In this document: positions 32,735-45,640 of the stretch, in pieces | How the letters are laid out: each line of letters begins with the position of its first letter | Position numbering within the stretch: the first letter of the stretch is position 1 | Origin: Stomoxys calcitrans | Taxonomy: Eukaryota; Arthropoda; Insecta; Diptera; Muscidae | Assembly (NCBI RefSeq): GCF_963082655.1 | Contig: NC_081554.1 | Coordinates: 61,214,095-61,278,094, forward strand | Reading direction: 5' to 3' | Length of the DNA stretch: 64,000 bases | Made by a program: the position numbers and the translations under genes | The notes under the pieces: generated by a model | Databases searched by the model: none | Seen by the model: the letters and a program-made list of their open reading frames with translations, nothing else | Told to the model about the DNA's origin: nothing

Positions 32735-33692
32735 TTTTATCATATTTTATCGGAATTTTTCGCTTGTTTTATCAGAGTTTTCTGAAAAAAAATCTCCATG
32801 CTTACAAATAAATGAAATCGATTTAAATAACGATTGGATTCTATTTCATCAACTCATTAGTTGAGAGCTCTTATGGAAAAGATAATCCTTTACAGAAAAA
32901 GTTTTTAAATACAATGCGTGCTAGTAATTTGATTAGTATCGAACTGACAAAAATAACATAACTGGCATTTTTGCTGAATTATTGCGAAAATGCACCCACA
33001 ACACAACATTGCCCATTTAATATCAAGTGTGAGCATGGAAGCATATTTGTATTGGCTAGAGTCAGAAAATAGGTCAATTGGACGAGCTTGAAAAACCACA
33101 TAGCATACAAATTTTCGATGTCACTTCCAAAGTATTTGGTTAGCCACAGACGAGAGCGACATCTATGGACATGGTGTTAATGGGGTAATGTTGAATAACA
33201 AGTACATGTACAAAATGCATACAAGTAAACAATTTGGTGGTCACTTCTGGCCTAAGCCACAAATGGCAATTTTATTGATAACTGTTTGCATGAGTCGTGT
33301 TAGGCCAACAACAAACAGCGGTAAAAGGTTTTAAACAATAACATGAACTTAACACGAATTGTGTTAATCGGAATAGGAAAACCACAGTGAAACCATGTGT
33401 AAGGCGTTTTGCAAACAACAGTATGGGTAACTTGAGATTATAAGTAAAGTTTGTTTTAAGAAAGTTCGGTATACGAGTGCAAATTCACTTATACTATAAA
33501 ATTTCGATTGAATTGTTTTCTAGAACCACAAATTAAAAGAAAAATTTCCAAAAGAAATGAAGAAAATTGTCGTTGAAGAGAAAACTTCTATGCAATTTTC
33601 CCCAAAGACACAATATCGCAGAAATTTTAGCCGAGACCAAAATTTCGCAAAAAAATTTACCATAAACAACATATTTCGCCTTGTCGTATCGT
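32735..33692. other. Non-coding stretch, duplicate of 29-994
   Basis: Few substitutions separate it from copy 1. No feature recognised. Confidence 0.5.
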
Positions 33693-34350
33693 GCATCATA
33701 GGCACTCAGTATTTAAGCCAAGAGCCGGTGCCACTCGGACTCTTATTGAAACTCTCCACTCGATAACGCTGATTGTCCGCGACTGCAGTTGCAGCTACTC
33801 CGTATGTAGCATTCCACTATCCGCAGCCCTTTGGATGCGCCCGGTAGCTCACAGCTAAACTTCTCGAAGAACACCACTCAGATTGGAGCTCAAAGTGTCT
33901 GTATCTAAAGATAGGTGCATGGAGGCCAGGACCAGTAATGGTTTGTGGAAATCTCTCCAAGGCCACTAGGTCTTAATCGCTGGTACGAGAAATCAGAGCA
34001 TCATAGGCACTCAGCATTTTGGCAAGACCCGGTGCCACTCGACCTCTCATTGAAACTCTCCACTCGATAAAGCTGATTGTCCGCGACTGCAGTTGCAGCT
34101 ACTCCGTATGTAGCATTCCACTATCCGCAGCCCTTTGGATGCGCCCGGTAGCTCACAGCTAAACTTCTCGAAGAACACCACTCAGATTGGAGCTCAAAGT
34201 GTTTGCATCTAAAGATAGGTGCATGGAGGCCAGGACCAGTAATGGTTTGTGGAAATCTCTCCAAGGCCACTAGGTCTTCATCGCTGGTACGAGAAATCAG
34301 AGTTAGGTTCAAATCCTTACTGGCTACGATACAGCTTTTAATCGTGCTCT
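33693..34350 (-). mobile_element. LINE-leader-derived sequence with tandem duplication, copy 2
   Basis: Two head-to-tail units start at 33693 and 33998 (305 bp). It is the counterpart of 995-1647. Confidence 0.65.
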
Positions 34351-35757
34351 CTCCCCTAGCTCTGATCCATTCGTGTAACATGATCTTCCAGATGGCAATA
34401 CCAGGGTTCCGTCAATTCAAGACTATGCCGAATGCAGCAGTGCCTCGCACTCGACTTCAAGGTTCATCTCAGGTATCCCATCGGAAATCTCTTCCCTTCC
34501 TTCCAGGTTTCCTATCGTTGCCTCGATTATACCGCGATGGTATGAGCTGCTCCCATCCTCAATCCATTTTCCCATCGCCTTAAGTCTCATAGCCGCAGTG
34601 GCTGTCTCACACTTGGTCTGTATGTCAATGAGTCGGATATCTAGAATAGTCTCCAGTGCCCTAGTGGGCGTGGTCCTCATAGCCTCGCCTATGCCAAGAC
34701 AACATGTCTCTGAACCTGTTGTATGGTCCTTATGTTGCACTTTTTCTCCATAGCAGTCCACCAAACTACTGAGGCGTAAGTAAGTATTGGTCTAATCACA
34801 CTCCTGTAGAGCCAGTGGACTATCCTAGGATTAAGGCCCCATTTCGAGCCTACGGCCCGTTTACATAGTGCCCAACAACTGTGAGCCTTCTCAGTGCGCG
34901 CCTGTATGTGACACTTCCAATTAAGTTTCCTATCCAAGATCACTCCTAAGTATTTGACCTTGTCAGATATCGAAATCGTTTCGTTGAGGAGACGTGTCGC
35001 GTCAAATTGGCCCACCATCGTCTTCCTTGTGAACAGGCATTGGGACCCCTGGCTCTAGCCCATTCATATGCCAAATTCAAGATCCTTTCGGTCCTTCTGC
35101 ATATCTGGTTCAGATCCTTACTCCTAGGTTAGGTTAGGTTGAAAAGAGGGTGCAGATATTAATCCGCCCCATGCCACTATGGACATACACCTTAGCTAGT
35201 ACAAGATTAATCCTATCTTCCACTGGCTGTCGGACTTCGTGATCTCAGTCCACGAATCTTGTTTCCTTGTAACCACGGTTCCTGAACGAGGGCCACATTA
35301 GTGGCATCTCTCCCCATAGCTCCCAGCAGCTCATTCGTGGCTGCCTCTGAGTGATGCAAGTTAATTTCCACTAACTTCACTAACTCCCTGGGTGGAGTTG
35401 TTATCATCGGCGGGCAGGACCACTCTTACCTGATCTAAGCAGAACTTGATCTGCATAGCTGGTTCAGATCCTTACCCCTAGGTTAGGTTAGGTTGAAAAG
35501 AGGGTGCAGATATTAATCCGCCCCATGCCACTATGGACATACACCTAAGCTAGTACAAGATTAATCTTATCTTCCACTGGCTGTCGGATTTCGTGATCTC
35601 AGTCCACGAATCTTGTTACCTTGTAACCACGGTTCCTGAACGAGGGCCACATTAGTAGCATCTCTCCCCAACCTGAGTGATGCAGGTTAATTTGCACTAA
35701 CTTCACTAACTCCCTGGGTGGAGTTGTCATCATCGGCGGGCAGGACCACCCTTACCT
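34351..35757 (-). pseudogene. Jockey-type ORF2 relic (RT end, duplicated endonuclease start), copy 2
   Basis: Counterpart of 1648-3053. The RT end (GQFDATRLLNETISISDKVK, WLYRSVIRPILTYASVVWWT) reads in one frame to 34689. The second part, AMRTTPTRALETI.DIRLID, overlaps it in another frame. The duplicated endonuclease-start units begin near 35098 and 35452. At 35757 the sequence jumps to the equivalent of copy-1 position 5045, so ORF1, SINE and minisatellite are missing. Confidence 0.82.
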
Positions 35758-35799
35758 GGTGGGATGTTGAGGGATTTCGCTTAAATTTAATTTTTTTTT

Positions 35800-36300
35800 T
35801 AATTTTCGGTTAACTGAAGGCGGGCGAGCTTGCCAGACTAGGAACTACCTTGTACAGGGAAACTGGAATCTGTGGGTATGCCTCTAGCGACATGTCAGCT
35901 AAGTTTTCAGTACCGTCCGAAGGACAACGAATGATAGATGGTCCCAAAGGGGGGGCTGTGAGCATTGCCTAATCTATACATGAAGAGCTCTAGCACTTTG
36001 CTGTTACTGGTTAAAACAGACGTCTCAGGCATTGTGTCCGTCAGGACAGGTCACTGTCTGATCGGAAAACATGCTGACAGACTGAAGGTTGCCAGTAACA
36101 CCTTCTGTGTGTGTGCCCCGCACTAGCAGGTGGAAGAAGTTCCACTTTAGGTTCTCATTTTTTTTAGAACCTGTCTGATTTAGCTGATGTTAACATTCGT
36201 TGTTGGGCTTTTTAAAGCGATCTGGATGGTTCAACGGTAGGAACTAGAAGGCATCTTCCTTCTTCTGTTCGTGTGGTATCACAATGGCCGAAAACGTCTA
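35800..36300 (+). pseudogene. Jockey/I-type ORF2 tail, copy 2
   Basis: Counterpart of 5096-5580. It keeps about 100 bp of upstream sequence not seen in copy 1 (35855-36000) but lacks the block encoding the NDFCRS knuckle. Confidence 0.65.
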
Positions 36301-36507
36301 AGTGATTCTGATGGAGGCAGCCATTTAACTTAACCTGCTGGTTAAGTGATGTGAGAGAATACTTCACTATGTTCCTCATTGAAGTGTTCATTTCACCATG
36401 CGATCAACCCGCCAATTAATTAACTTTATGTGATTCTGTAATTTGTAAAAATCTTTGAAGAATTTACAGATTTGAAAAGGTCAAATTTATGATTTATTAA
36501 CAATATT

Positions 36508-37584
36508 ATACCCTCCACCATAAGATGGGGGTATACTAATTTCGGTTCCTCGAAATATGCGTCGGAGACCCCATAAAGTATATATTTCTGTCGAAAGCAC
36601 GCTAACTTTCGAAAGAGTAAAGCTAGCCGCTTGAAATTTTGCCCCAAATCTTTTTATTAGTGTAGGTCGGTTGGGATTGTAAATGGGCCAAATCGGTCCA
36701 TGTTTTGATATAGCTGCCACATAAACCGATCTTGGGTCTTGACTTCTGAGCCTCTATAGGGCGCAATTCTCGTCCGATTTGACTGAAATTTTGCACGTTG
36801 TGTTTTGGTAACACTTCCAATAACTGATTCAAATCGGTTCATAATCTGGTATAGCTGCCATATGAACCGATCTTGGGTCTTGACTTCTTGAGCCTCTAGA
36901 GGGCGAAATATTTTGCACGCGGTATTTTGGTATCACTTCCAATAACTGTGCTAAGTATGATTCAAATCGGTTCATAATCTGGTATAGCTGTCATATAAAC
37001 CGATCTTGGATCTTGATTTCTTGAGCCGATGGAGGGCGCAATCCCCATCCGATTCGGATGAAATTTTGCATGAGATGTTTTGTTATGAGTTCCAATAACT
37101 GTGCTAAGTATGGCGCAAATCATTTCATAACCTGATATAGCTGTAATATAAACCGATCTGGGATCTTGACTTCTTAAGCCTCTAGAGGGCGCAATTATCA
37201 TCCGATTTGGAAGAAATTTTTTACAACGGCTTCTCTCATGACCTTCAACATGCGTGTCTAATATGTTTTGAATCGATCAATACCTTGATACAGCTCTCAT
37301 ATAAACCGATATCCTGATTTTGCTTCTTGAGCCCCTACAAGGCGCAATTCTTATCCGAATGAACTGAAATATTACACAATGACTTCTACAATGTTCAGCA
37401 TTCAATTCATTTATGGTCCGAATCTGACTATAACTTATTATAGTTCCAAAATCATATTAGTTCTTATTCAATATTTTTTGTTTGCCTAAAAAGAGATACC
37501 GGGCATAGAACTCGACAAATGCGATCCATGGTGGAGGGTATATAAGATTCGGCCAGGCCAAACTTAGCACGCTCTTACTTGTTC
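36508..37584 (+). mobile_element. HINE family A, copy 2
   Basis: Counterpart of 5751-6859, with the same head and hairpin tail (TTCGGCCAGGCCAAA, one base off the palindrome). Short deletions occur in the head and in one unit. Confidence 0.75.
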
Positions 37585-38162
37585 AATTTTAATATTAAAC
37601 ATCGATTTGCCCAAACAAGACTTCAATCTTATCAATCTGTGTTTAAAAAATCATTAATGTTAACAACTTCCTTCTTCTACCTTCCAAACAAAGTCAACCA
37701 AAATAAATTGCAAAGTGCTTGGTTTCACGCTATGCTACATTTAATCAACCTATCGAAACTTATTTTTGAACATTTCATTTGTACCCACCTTTGGCCAATG
37801 TTTTCCGTTGTTGTCAAAACTTTAGTCTACATTTGTTACCACCCATTTTTTGTCTGCCGTCACAACTTACGCAAGTAAGATATGAAAATATTCAAAAGTT
37901 TGCTAAAAAAAAAACTTTTCATTTTGTGTAAAAAGTGAAATATGTTCCGCACAGTTAAGTTTGTAAATTATTTTTGCTGTTCATTTCGTTGTTTTCCTTT
38001 CAATTTCACCTTAACTATACCTTGGGAAAGATGAAAAAGAAATTTGCTGGAAGATGAAACAAGCAGGAACAGAATAAGTAAATTTAAATATGAATAGGCC
38101 AAGGAAGTTTTCATATGATCATTTTGTGTTGGAAAGGGTATACCCTCTGGCATGGATCGCTT
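37585..38162. other. Non-coding stretch, duplicate of 6860-7436
   Basis: No recognised feature; few differences from copy 1. Confidence 0.5.
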
Positions 38163-40298
38163 TTTATAGCCACCACCAAAGGATGGGGGTATATTCATTT
38201 TGTCATTCCGTTTGCAACACCTCGAAATATCCATTTCCGACCCTATAAAGTAGACAGACATGTCCGTCCGTCTGTATGTTGAAATCATGCTACAGTCTTT
38301 AAAACTAGAGATATTGAGCTAAAACTTTGCACAGATTCTGTTTTTGTTCATAAGGCGGTTAAGTTCGTAGATGGGCTATATCGGACTATATCTAGATATA
38401 GCCCCCATATGGACCGCTCGGCCGATTCAGGGTCTTAGGGCCATAAAAGCCACATTTATTATCCGAATTTGCTGAAATTTGGGACAGTGAGTTGTGTTAG
38501 GCCCTTCGACATCCTTTGTCAATTTGGCCTAGATCGGTCCAGATTTGGATATAGCTGCCATATATACCGATCCGCCGATTTAGAGTTTTAGGCCCATAAA
38601 AGCCACATTTGTTATCCAATTTTGCTGAAAATTGGGACATTGATTTGTCGTAGGCCCTTCGACATCCTTCGTCAATTTGGCCTAGATCGGTTCAAATTTG
38701 GATATAGCTGCCATATAGACCGATCCGGCGATTTGGGGCCTTAGGCCCATAAAAGCCACATTTATTATCCGATTTTGCTGAAATTTAAGACAGTGAGTTG
38801 TGTTAGGGTTTTCGACATCCTTCGTCAGTTTGGTCTAGATCGGTCCAGATTTGGATATAGCTGCCATATAGACCGATCCTCCGATTTAGGGACTTAGGCC
38901 CATAAAAGTCACATTTATAATCCGATTTTGCTGAAATTTCGGACAGTGAGTTGTCTTAGGCCCTTCGACATCTTTCTTCAATTTGGTCCAGATCGGTCCA
39001 GATTTGGATATAGCTGCCATGTAGACCGATCCTCCGATTTAGGGTCTTAGGAACATAAAAGCCACATTTATTATCCAATTTTGCTGAAATTTGGGACAGT
39101 GAATTGTGTTAGGCCCTTCGACATTTTTCGTCAATTTGGTCCAGATCGATCCAGATTTGGATATAGCTGCCTTATAGACCGATCCGCCGATTTAGGGTGT
39201 TAGGCTCATAAAAGCCACATTTATTATCCGATTTTGGTGAAATTTCGGACAGTGAGTTGTGTTAGGCACTTCGACATTTTTCGTCAATTTAGTCCAGATC
39301 GATCCAGATTTGGATATAGCTGCCATATAGATCGATCTTCCGATTTAGGGTCTTAGGCCCATAAAAGACACATTTATTATCCGATTTTGCTGAAATTTCG
39401 GACAGTGAGTTGTGTTAGCCCCTTCGGCATCCTCCGTCATTTTGGCCCAGATCGGTCCAGATTTGGATATAGCTGCCTTATAGACCGATCCTCCGATTTA
39501 GGGTCATAGGCCCATAAAAGCCACATTTATTATCCGATTTTGCTGAAATTTGGGACAGTGAATTGTGTTAGGCCCTTCGATACTCTTCCTCAATTTGGTC
39601 CTGATCGATCCAGATTTGAATATAGCTGCCATATAGACCGATCCGGCGATTTAGGCTTTGGGCCCATAAAAGCCACATTTATTATCCGATTTTGCTGAAA
39701 ATTGGGACAGTGAGTTGTCTTAGGCCCTTCGACATCTTTCTTTAACTTGGCCCTGATCGGTTCAGATTTGGATATAGCTGCCATATAGACCGATCTCTCG
39801 GTTTTAGGCTTTGGGACCATAAAAGGCGCATTTATTGTCAGATGTCGCTGAAATTTTAGACAGTGAGTTGTGTTAGGCTCTTCGCCGTCCTTCATCAATT
39901 TGGTCCAGATCGGTCCAGATTATTATATAGCTGCCATGTAGACCGATATCACGATTTAAAGTCTTGGCCCCATAAAAGGCGCATTTATTATTCGATTACA
40001 CTAAAATTTGACTCAGTGACTTATGTTGGGCTTTTCGACATCCGTGTCGTATATGGTTCAGATCGATTTGTTTTTAGATATAGCTACTAAAAAGACCAAT
40101 ATTTTGTTATACACAATTGAACAATGACTTGTACTTATTAGTAGGTGGTCCAAATCAAAACATATTTTGATATAACTGCGGTAGGACATAAGGTATACAA
40201 TTTTCTCCGGATTTTGATGAAAGGTGGTTTACATATATACCCGAGGTGGTGGGTATCCTGGTTCGGCCCGGTCAAACTTAACGCCTTTTTACTTGTTT
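38163..40298 (+). mobile_element. HINE family B with long 153-bp array, copy 2
   Basis: Counterpart of 7437-9579. The array has the same overall length and number of units, but individual units differ more from their positional partners than the flanks do. For example, the unit after 38699 has the GCCACATTTATTATCC type, where copy 1 at 7981 has a TTCGCATTTATTGTTC type. Confidence 0.75.
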
Positions 40299-41430
40299 CA
40301 AGAATATTGCGGGATTTCTCTTTATAGTTCGAACCCAAACAGGGCAATTTGATTTCAAAAGAAGAAATCTTCTTAGATTTCCTGTAACTTTGGAAGAACT
40401 GCTTTCTGTAGGAAGATAAGTCAATAGGTTGGTTATACGGAAACTACAATATATGTAGAATTGTAGTCCGGGTGTAGCTAATATACCAATATTGAATTGA
40501 ATTCTTGTTCGTTACAAAAGTCTAAAGTTAGCATTTAATCACATACGATTTAAACATTCTGTATGCATTTCTTTTAATAGTAATTCAACAAAAAACTACA
40601 TAGTTGAGCAAATTACTATCTTCATGCCTTGTGTTATTAATGTAGCATAGAAATCCCAGCTTTCGCCTCGCTTTATTTTCACCAGGAAGTATTTTTTTAA
40701 ATTTACCACAGTTGCGACAACATTAAAACATTCTTTCCCTCTACAGCTTACACCTTTACGTAGCTGCTGATAATACAGCACTTATTACGCTTTCACATTT
40801 TCTCGAAGCTTTTTTCTTTTCGCTATACGAATGTCTGCATAACGTTGTGTATGATTTGAATGGAAACATGTGAAAACCGTCACAAACGTCAAAAAGGAAG
40901 CCATGGAAATGAAACAATGTGGGGTGAGCTTCTATGGCACCATGGTATACAACTAATGATGGCAAAGTGGAACTTAATGCAATATGGTTTCTTTTCATAA
41001 CAATTTCCTTTTCTCATAAGTTTTTCTTTCCTGTTACCTGGCTATGGTAGGTGAAACTGCATAGAATGGCATTGTGTATGGAATATTGCATTCACCTACA
41101 ATTCGAATACAAAGCGTAAGAAGGAAAGAATGGATTGTTCTGACATGTTTAATAAAATGACAACACCACTTGCTGAAGGAGGAAATGAAATATAGGAATT
41201 TACTAATTAGTTCTGTTTTTTGGGAAATAAACATATAAGGGATAAATACAATCAGAAAAGCCAGCTGCAGGTGAGAAGGATGCATATTGTCCGGGAAGCA
41301 GCCACGTTTTATTTCAAGAAAATATGTTGAATTATACATATATTATGCTTTTGAATTGTAACACCACAACTTCCAAATTTGTAATAAAGGTTGCACAAAA
41401 GCTCTATTTGAATCGATAGTTTGGTCCATA
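40299..41430. other. Non-coding stretch, duplicate of 9580-10719
   Basis: No recognised feature. Confidence 0.5.
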
Positions 41431-41533
41431 TTAGGTTAGGTTAGTTTGCAAAGAGGGTGCAGATATTAATCTGCCGCATGACACTATAGACATACAACTA
41501 AGCCAGTAATCGGCTTTTTGTGCGCTCTAAAAA

Positions 41534-42641
41534 CTGGTCTTTTTGGTAGCCTTTTCCAAATATAGACCGTAACATAAGGTACTATGTCGAATTTCAGCGA
41601 AATCGGATAATAAATGTGCTTTTTCTGGGGCCAAGACTTTAAATCGAGAGATATGTCTATATGGTAGCTATATCCAAGTCTGAACCGATCTGGCCCAAAT
41701 TGAAGAGGGCTGTCGAAGGGCCTAACACAACTCACTGTCCCAAATTTCGGCGACATCGGACAGCTATATCCAAATCTGGACCGATCTGGGCCAAAGGACG
41801 ACGAAGAGCCTAACACAGCTCACTGTCTAAGATTTCAGCGACATCTGACAATAAATGCTCCTTTTATGGTCACAAAACCTAAAACCGAGAGATCGGTCTA
41901 TATGGCAGCTATATCCAAATAATGACCGATACGTAGAAGTATCTTAAGGGGCTTAACTTAACTCACTGCCCAAATTTCGGCGAAATCGGACAATAAATGC
42001 GCCTTTTATGGGCCCAAAACATTATATCGAGAGATCGGTACATATGGCAGCTATATCAAAATCTAGACATATCTGGGCCAAATTAAAAAAGAATGTTGAA
42101 GGGCCTAACAATCGGCGAAATCGGTCAATAAATGCGCCGTTTTAAAGGCCCAATACATTAAATCGAGTGATTGGTCTATATATCTAGGTCAAATTGCAAA
42201 AAGATGTCAAGGGGCCTAACACAATTCACTGCCCCAAATTTTGGCAAAATCGGACAATAAATGCGCCTTTTATGGACCCAATACCTTTAATCGAGAGATT
42301 GGTCTATATGACAGTTATATCCAAATCTTGACCGATCTGGGCCAAATTGAACTGGCATGTCGACCGGCCTTACACAACTCCCATATTTCGGCAAAATTGG
42401 ACAATAAATGCGCCTTTTATGAGCCCAAGACCTAACATCGAGAGATCGGTCTATATGGCAGCTATATCCAAATCAGAACCGATCTGGATCAAATTCAAGT
42501 GGGATGTCGACTAGTCTAACACAACACGCTGTCCCAAATTTCAGCAAAGTCGGATGGTAAAGGTGGCTTTTGTATGTCTAAGACCCTGAACCGGTGGATC
42601 GGTCTATATGGGGACTATATCATCCCATCCTTCGGTGGTGG
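41534..42641 (-). mobile_element. Truncated HINE nested in a LINE 3' UTR, copy 2
   Basis: Counterpart of 10824-11955, with a 25-bp deletion near 41567. Confidence 0.75.
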
Positions 42642-43380
42642 GTATAAAAAGAAAATTTATGTTAGAAATTCCGTGCTACTTACAAAATCCTTAGTTGTTT
42701 TCCATGCCACGCCCCAAATTGGTTCCAGTCTGGTATTGTATCCCCAGCAAAGTGCCGGTATCTGTTAGACGCGAAAGCCGAGCAATGACATAGGAAATGC
42801 TCCAATACCTCATCATCTTCCCCGCATGCCCTACACATGCTCTCACTTGCCGTACCGATTTTGCATAAGTGAGCTCGTAGTGTTATGTGTCCCGTTATGA
42901 CACCAAAAGCTCCTTCCGACTTCCATTCAGTAATAGCCCCGTCTGCTCACGATCTGAATTTTCACCGTCCTACCGACCGTTTTGATGTTCTACAGGGTTG
43001 CATGCACATTCATTGCCCACGCTCTTAACTCGCACTGCGTCGACCCGAAAGGCTTCGGGTTAACCAAGTTTATTGACGGCAGTCCTCTGGCCTTCACCGC
43101 CAAATCGTCTGCCCTTTCATTCCTCCTAATTTCGTTATGGCCCGGTACCCAAACGATGCGGATTTTGCCATCCTCGGAAAAGGAGTTAATGTCCTTGCTA
43201 CACTGCAAGATTGTTTGTGATCTTACCGTTCTAGTTGTTATTGCCCTCATGGCAATTTTACTGTCCGTAGATGTTCACACTCGACGTCCTTGCCTTAGCA
43301 CCACAAAACCTCACGCATTTCGTGATCGCCCGGATCTCCGCCTGCAGGACCTTTTTATGGTCAGGCAGTCTAAAACAGAT

Positions 43381-43755
43381 ATACCGGCACGGGACAGCTG
43401 TGAACACCACACATGCTGGAACATTGAGGTATGATCTGTGTGGTGTTTATTACTCTTACGAGAAGCTTAGTTGCGAGCTACCGGGCGCGTCCACAGGTTG
43501 CGGATAGAGGAATGCTCCATACGGAGAAGCAGCAACGGCAATCGCGGACACTCAGCGGTATCGAACGGAGAGTCTCAGTCAGAGGCCGGGCAGCACCGGT
43601 TCTTCCACATATACTTAGTGGCTATGATGCTCGATATGACAAAGCGGGTTATTGGCGCGAACCTGTTCTCGCGGCGATGGGTCCTTTGGACCGGAACGAG
43701 CATGCTTATCTACAGGAGCATGACGAGGATCGCCATTTCCACATGAAAAAAAAAA
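43381..43755 (+). mobile_element. SINE-like insertion, copy 2
   Basis: It is flanked by AAACAGAT at 43373-43380 and 43756-43763. It ends in an uninterrupted A run, whereas the copy-1 tail is broken by C and G. Confidence 0.8.
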
Positions 43756-43916
43756 AAACAGATCTCAATCCCTGGGTTTCCAATACAGACCTCCAGGCCC
43801 ACTCTGTCCTCTAGCTTTGATCCATTCGTGTAACGTGAACTTCCAAATGACAATACTAGGGTTCCGTCAATCCAAGACTGTGCCGCTGGCAGCAGTGCCT
43901 CGCACTTGACCTTAAG

Positions 43917-44285
43917 CAGTGTGGTGGATTTACCAGGTCTAAAGCTGTATTGATAGGGCCCAATAATCTCATTGACTTCAGGTTTTAATCTTTCACATAG
44001 TTCGCTCGAGAGTATCATGTATGCGATGGGGAGTAGACTTATTCCTTTTTAGTTGGCACATTCCGTCTTGTCTCCGTTCTTGTGTACGGGCCATAGTATG
44101 CTCAGGTTCTAATTATAGGGCATGCGTTCTTCTAGCTTAATTGTGCGCAGACAAGCTGATGTATACGCCTTATCAGCGTGTCGCCTCCAGTCTTCAATAA
44201 TTCAGCGGTTCCTGCTGCCTTGTTATTCTTCAGTCGGGTTACTGCTGCTTGGACCTCACTCTAACTAGGAGGTGTTTAAACCAGT
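43917..44285 (-). pseudogene. RTE-like RT N-terminal fragment, copy 2
   Basis: Counterpart of 13236-13615 (LCERLKPEVNEIIGPYQYSF, RPGKSTT readable), with an extra frameshift near 44040. Confidence 0.78.
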
Positions 44286-44299
44286 GTTGCTAAAAAGAT

Positions 44300-44735
44300 A
44301 AAAAATTACTCTTTAGATGCCATTGTGCAAAATTGCAGCCAAATTGGATAAGAATAACGCCTTCTAGAGGCTCAAGAAGTAAAATCGGTAGATCGGTTAT
44401 GTGGGAGCTATATCAGGATATGAACAGATTCAGATTATATTAGGCACGTATGTTGAAGGTTAAAGAAGAAATCGTTGGGCAAAATTTCAACCACATCAGA
44501 CAAGAACTGCGCCCTCTAGGGGCTCCAGAAATCTAATTGGGAGATCGGTTTATATGGGAGCTACATCAAGTTTTGTTCCGATTGGAACAGTTCTTGGCAC
44601 ATCTGTTTAAACGTCATATAATACAATTTCAGCTTAATTGGATAAGAATTGTTCGTTGTAGAGGGAACCATATCTTAATATAGACCGCCTAGCCTTACTC
44701 CTTTGAACGCAGGCGTGTTTTCCACAGACAGACAG
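44300..44735 (-). mobile_element. HINE fragment, copy 2
   Basis: Counterpart of 13640-14095, with a deletion of about 60 bp near 44660. Confidence 0.6.
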
Positions 44736-44739
44736 ACGG

Positions 44740-45640
44740 ATGGACAAGACTAGATCGATTTTAAATGTTATGTTTAGATATGGAACAATAATCACAAGAG
44801 AACACATGCTACGCGCCTATGCTGACGACATCGATATCATAGGTCGGTCACCGGAAGTAGTAACTGCAGCCTTTGAAAGAATCAAAAGAGAGTCAGTGAA
44901 AATGGGTCTGGCAGTAAATGGAGATAAGACGAAATGGATGGTTTCAACTCCCAAAAAGCCTTGCACAACCGAGCAGATAAAAAAAATGGAAAAATTTTGG
45001 GAACCACAACTTTGAGACAGTCAGTAACTTTATCTTCATCGGCACCGCCTTAACTGAAACGAATGACACCAGTTTTGAGATAAAGCGAAGAATAATACTG
45101 GCAAACAGATGCTACATTGGACTAAGTGAGCAGTTTTGAAACAAGGCTACCTCTCGACAGACGAAGATAACAGTATACAAGACACTGATACTACCCGAGC
45201 TGTTACAAGGTTCTGAAGCATGGGTACTTGTGAAAGCAGATGAGGCAGTGCTTGGAGTATTTAAGAGAAAGATTCTTCGTAAAATATATGCACCAGTTTG
45301 CGTTAACGGAGAATATAGGCGACGCATGAACCACGAGCTGTATGAGCTGTATGACGACGATAGCATAGTTACACGTATCAAAATACAACGGCTGCGTTGG
45401 CTAGGTCATGTTGTCAGAATAGATGAAGAAGCTCCAGCAAAGAAGTCTTTTGAAGGCAAACACGGTAGTACACGCAAACCGGGAAGACCAAAAGCCCGAT
45501 GGAAAGATCAAGTGGTGGGCGATACCTCGAAACTTGGTGTCAGAGATTTTAGAATGAGCGCAGAAGATCGAGGCGTTTGGAACGCTGTTCTTTTTTCGGC
45601 TAATGGAACAAATATTCTGTCATAACCAATTACAGTAAAG
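44740..45640 (+). pseudogene. RTE-like RT C-terminal part, copy 2 (more complete)
   Basis: YADD block (RAYADDIDIIGRSPEVVTAA), a frameshift after EKFWEPQL, then from 45230 an open stretch: VFKRKILRKIYAPVCVNGEY, RRMNHELYELYDDDSIVTRI, QRLRWLGHVVRIDEEAPAKK, RKPGRPKARWKDQVVGD, ending SANGTNILS and a stop at 45625. It keeps the C-terminus deleted in copy 1. The tail is (GTAAA)n. Confidence 0.85.

Larger units (their letters stand above)
41431..43912 (-). pseudogene. Jockey-type RNase H and 3' UTR relic with nested insertions, copy 2
   Basis: Counterpart of 10720-13235. It has the same nested HINE and SINE-like insertion and the same YTNGSK change of the first catalytic Asp. A small deletion near 43268 removes part of the third motif region. 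Confidence 0.83.
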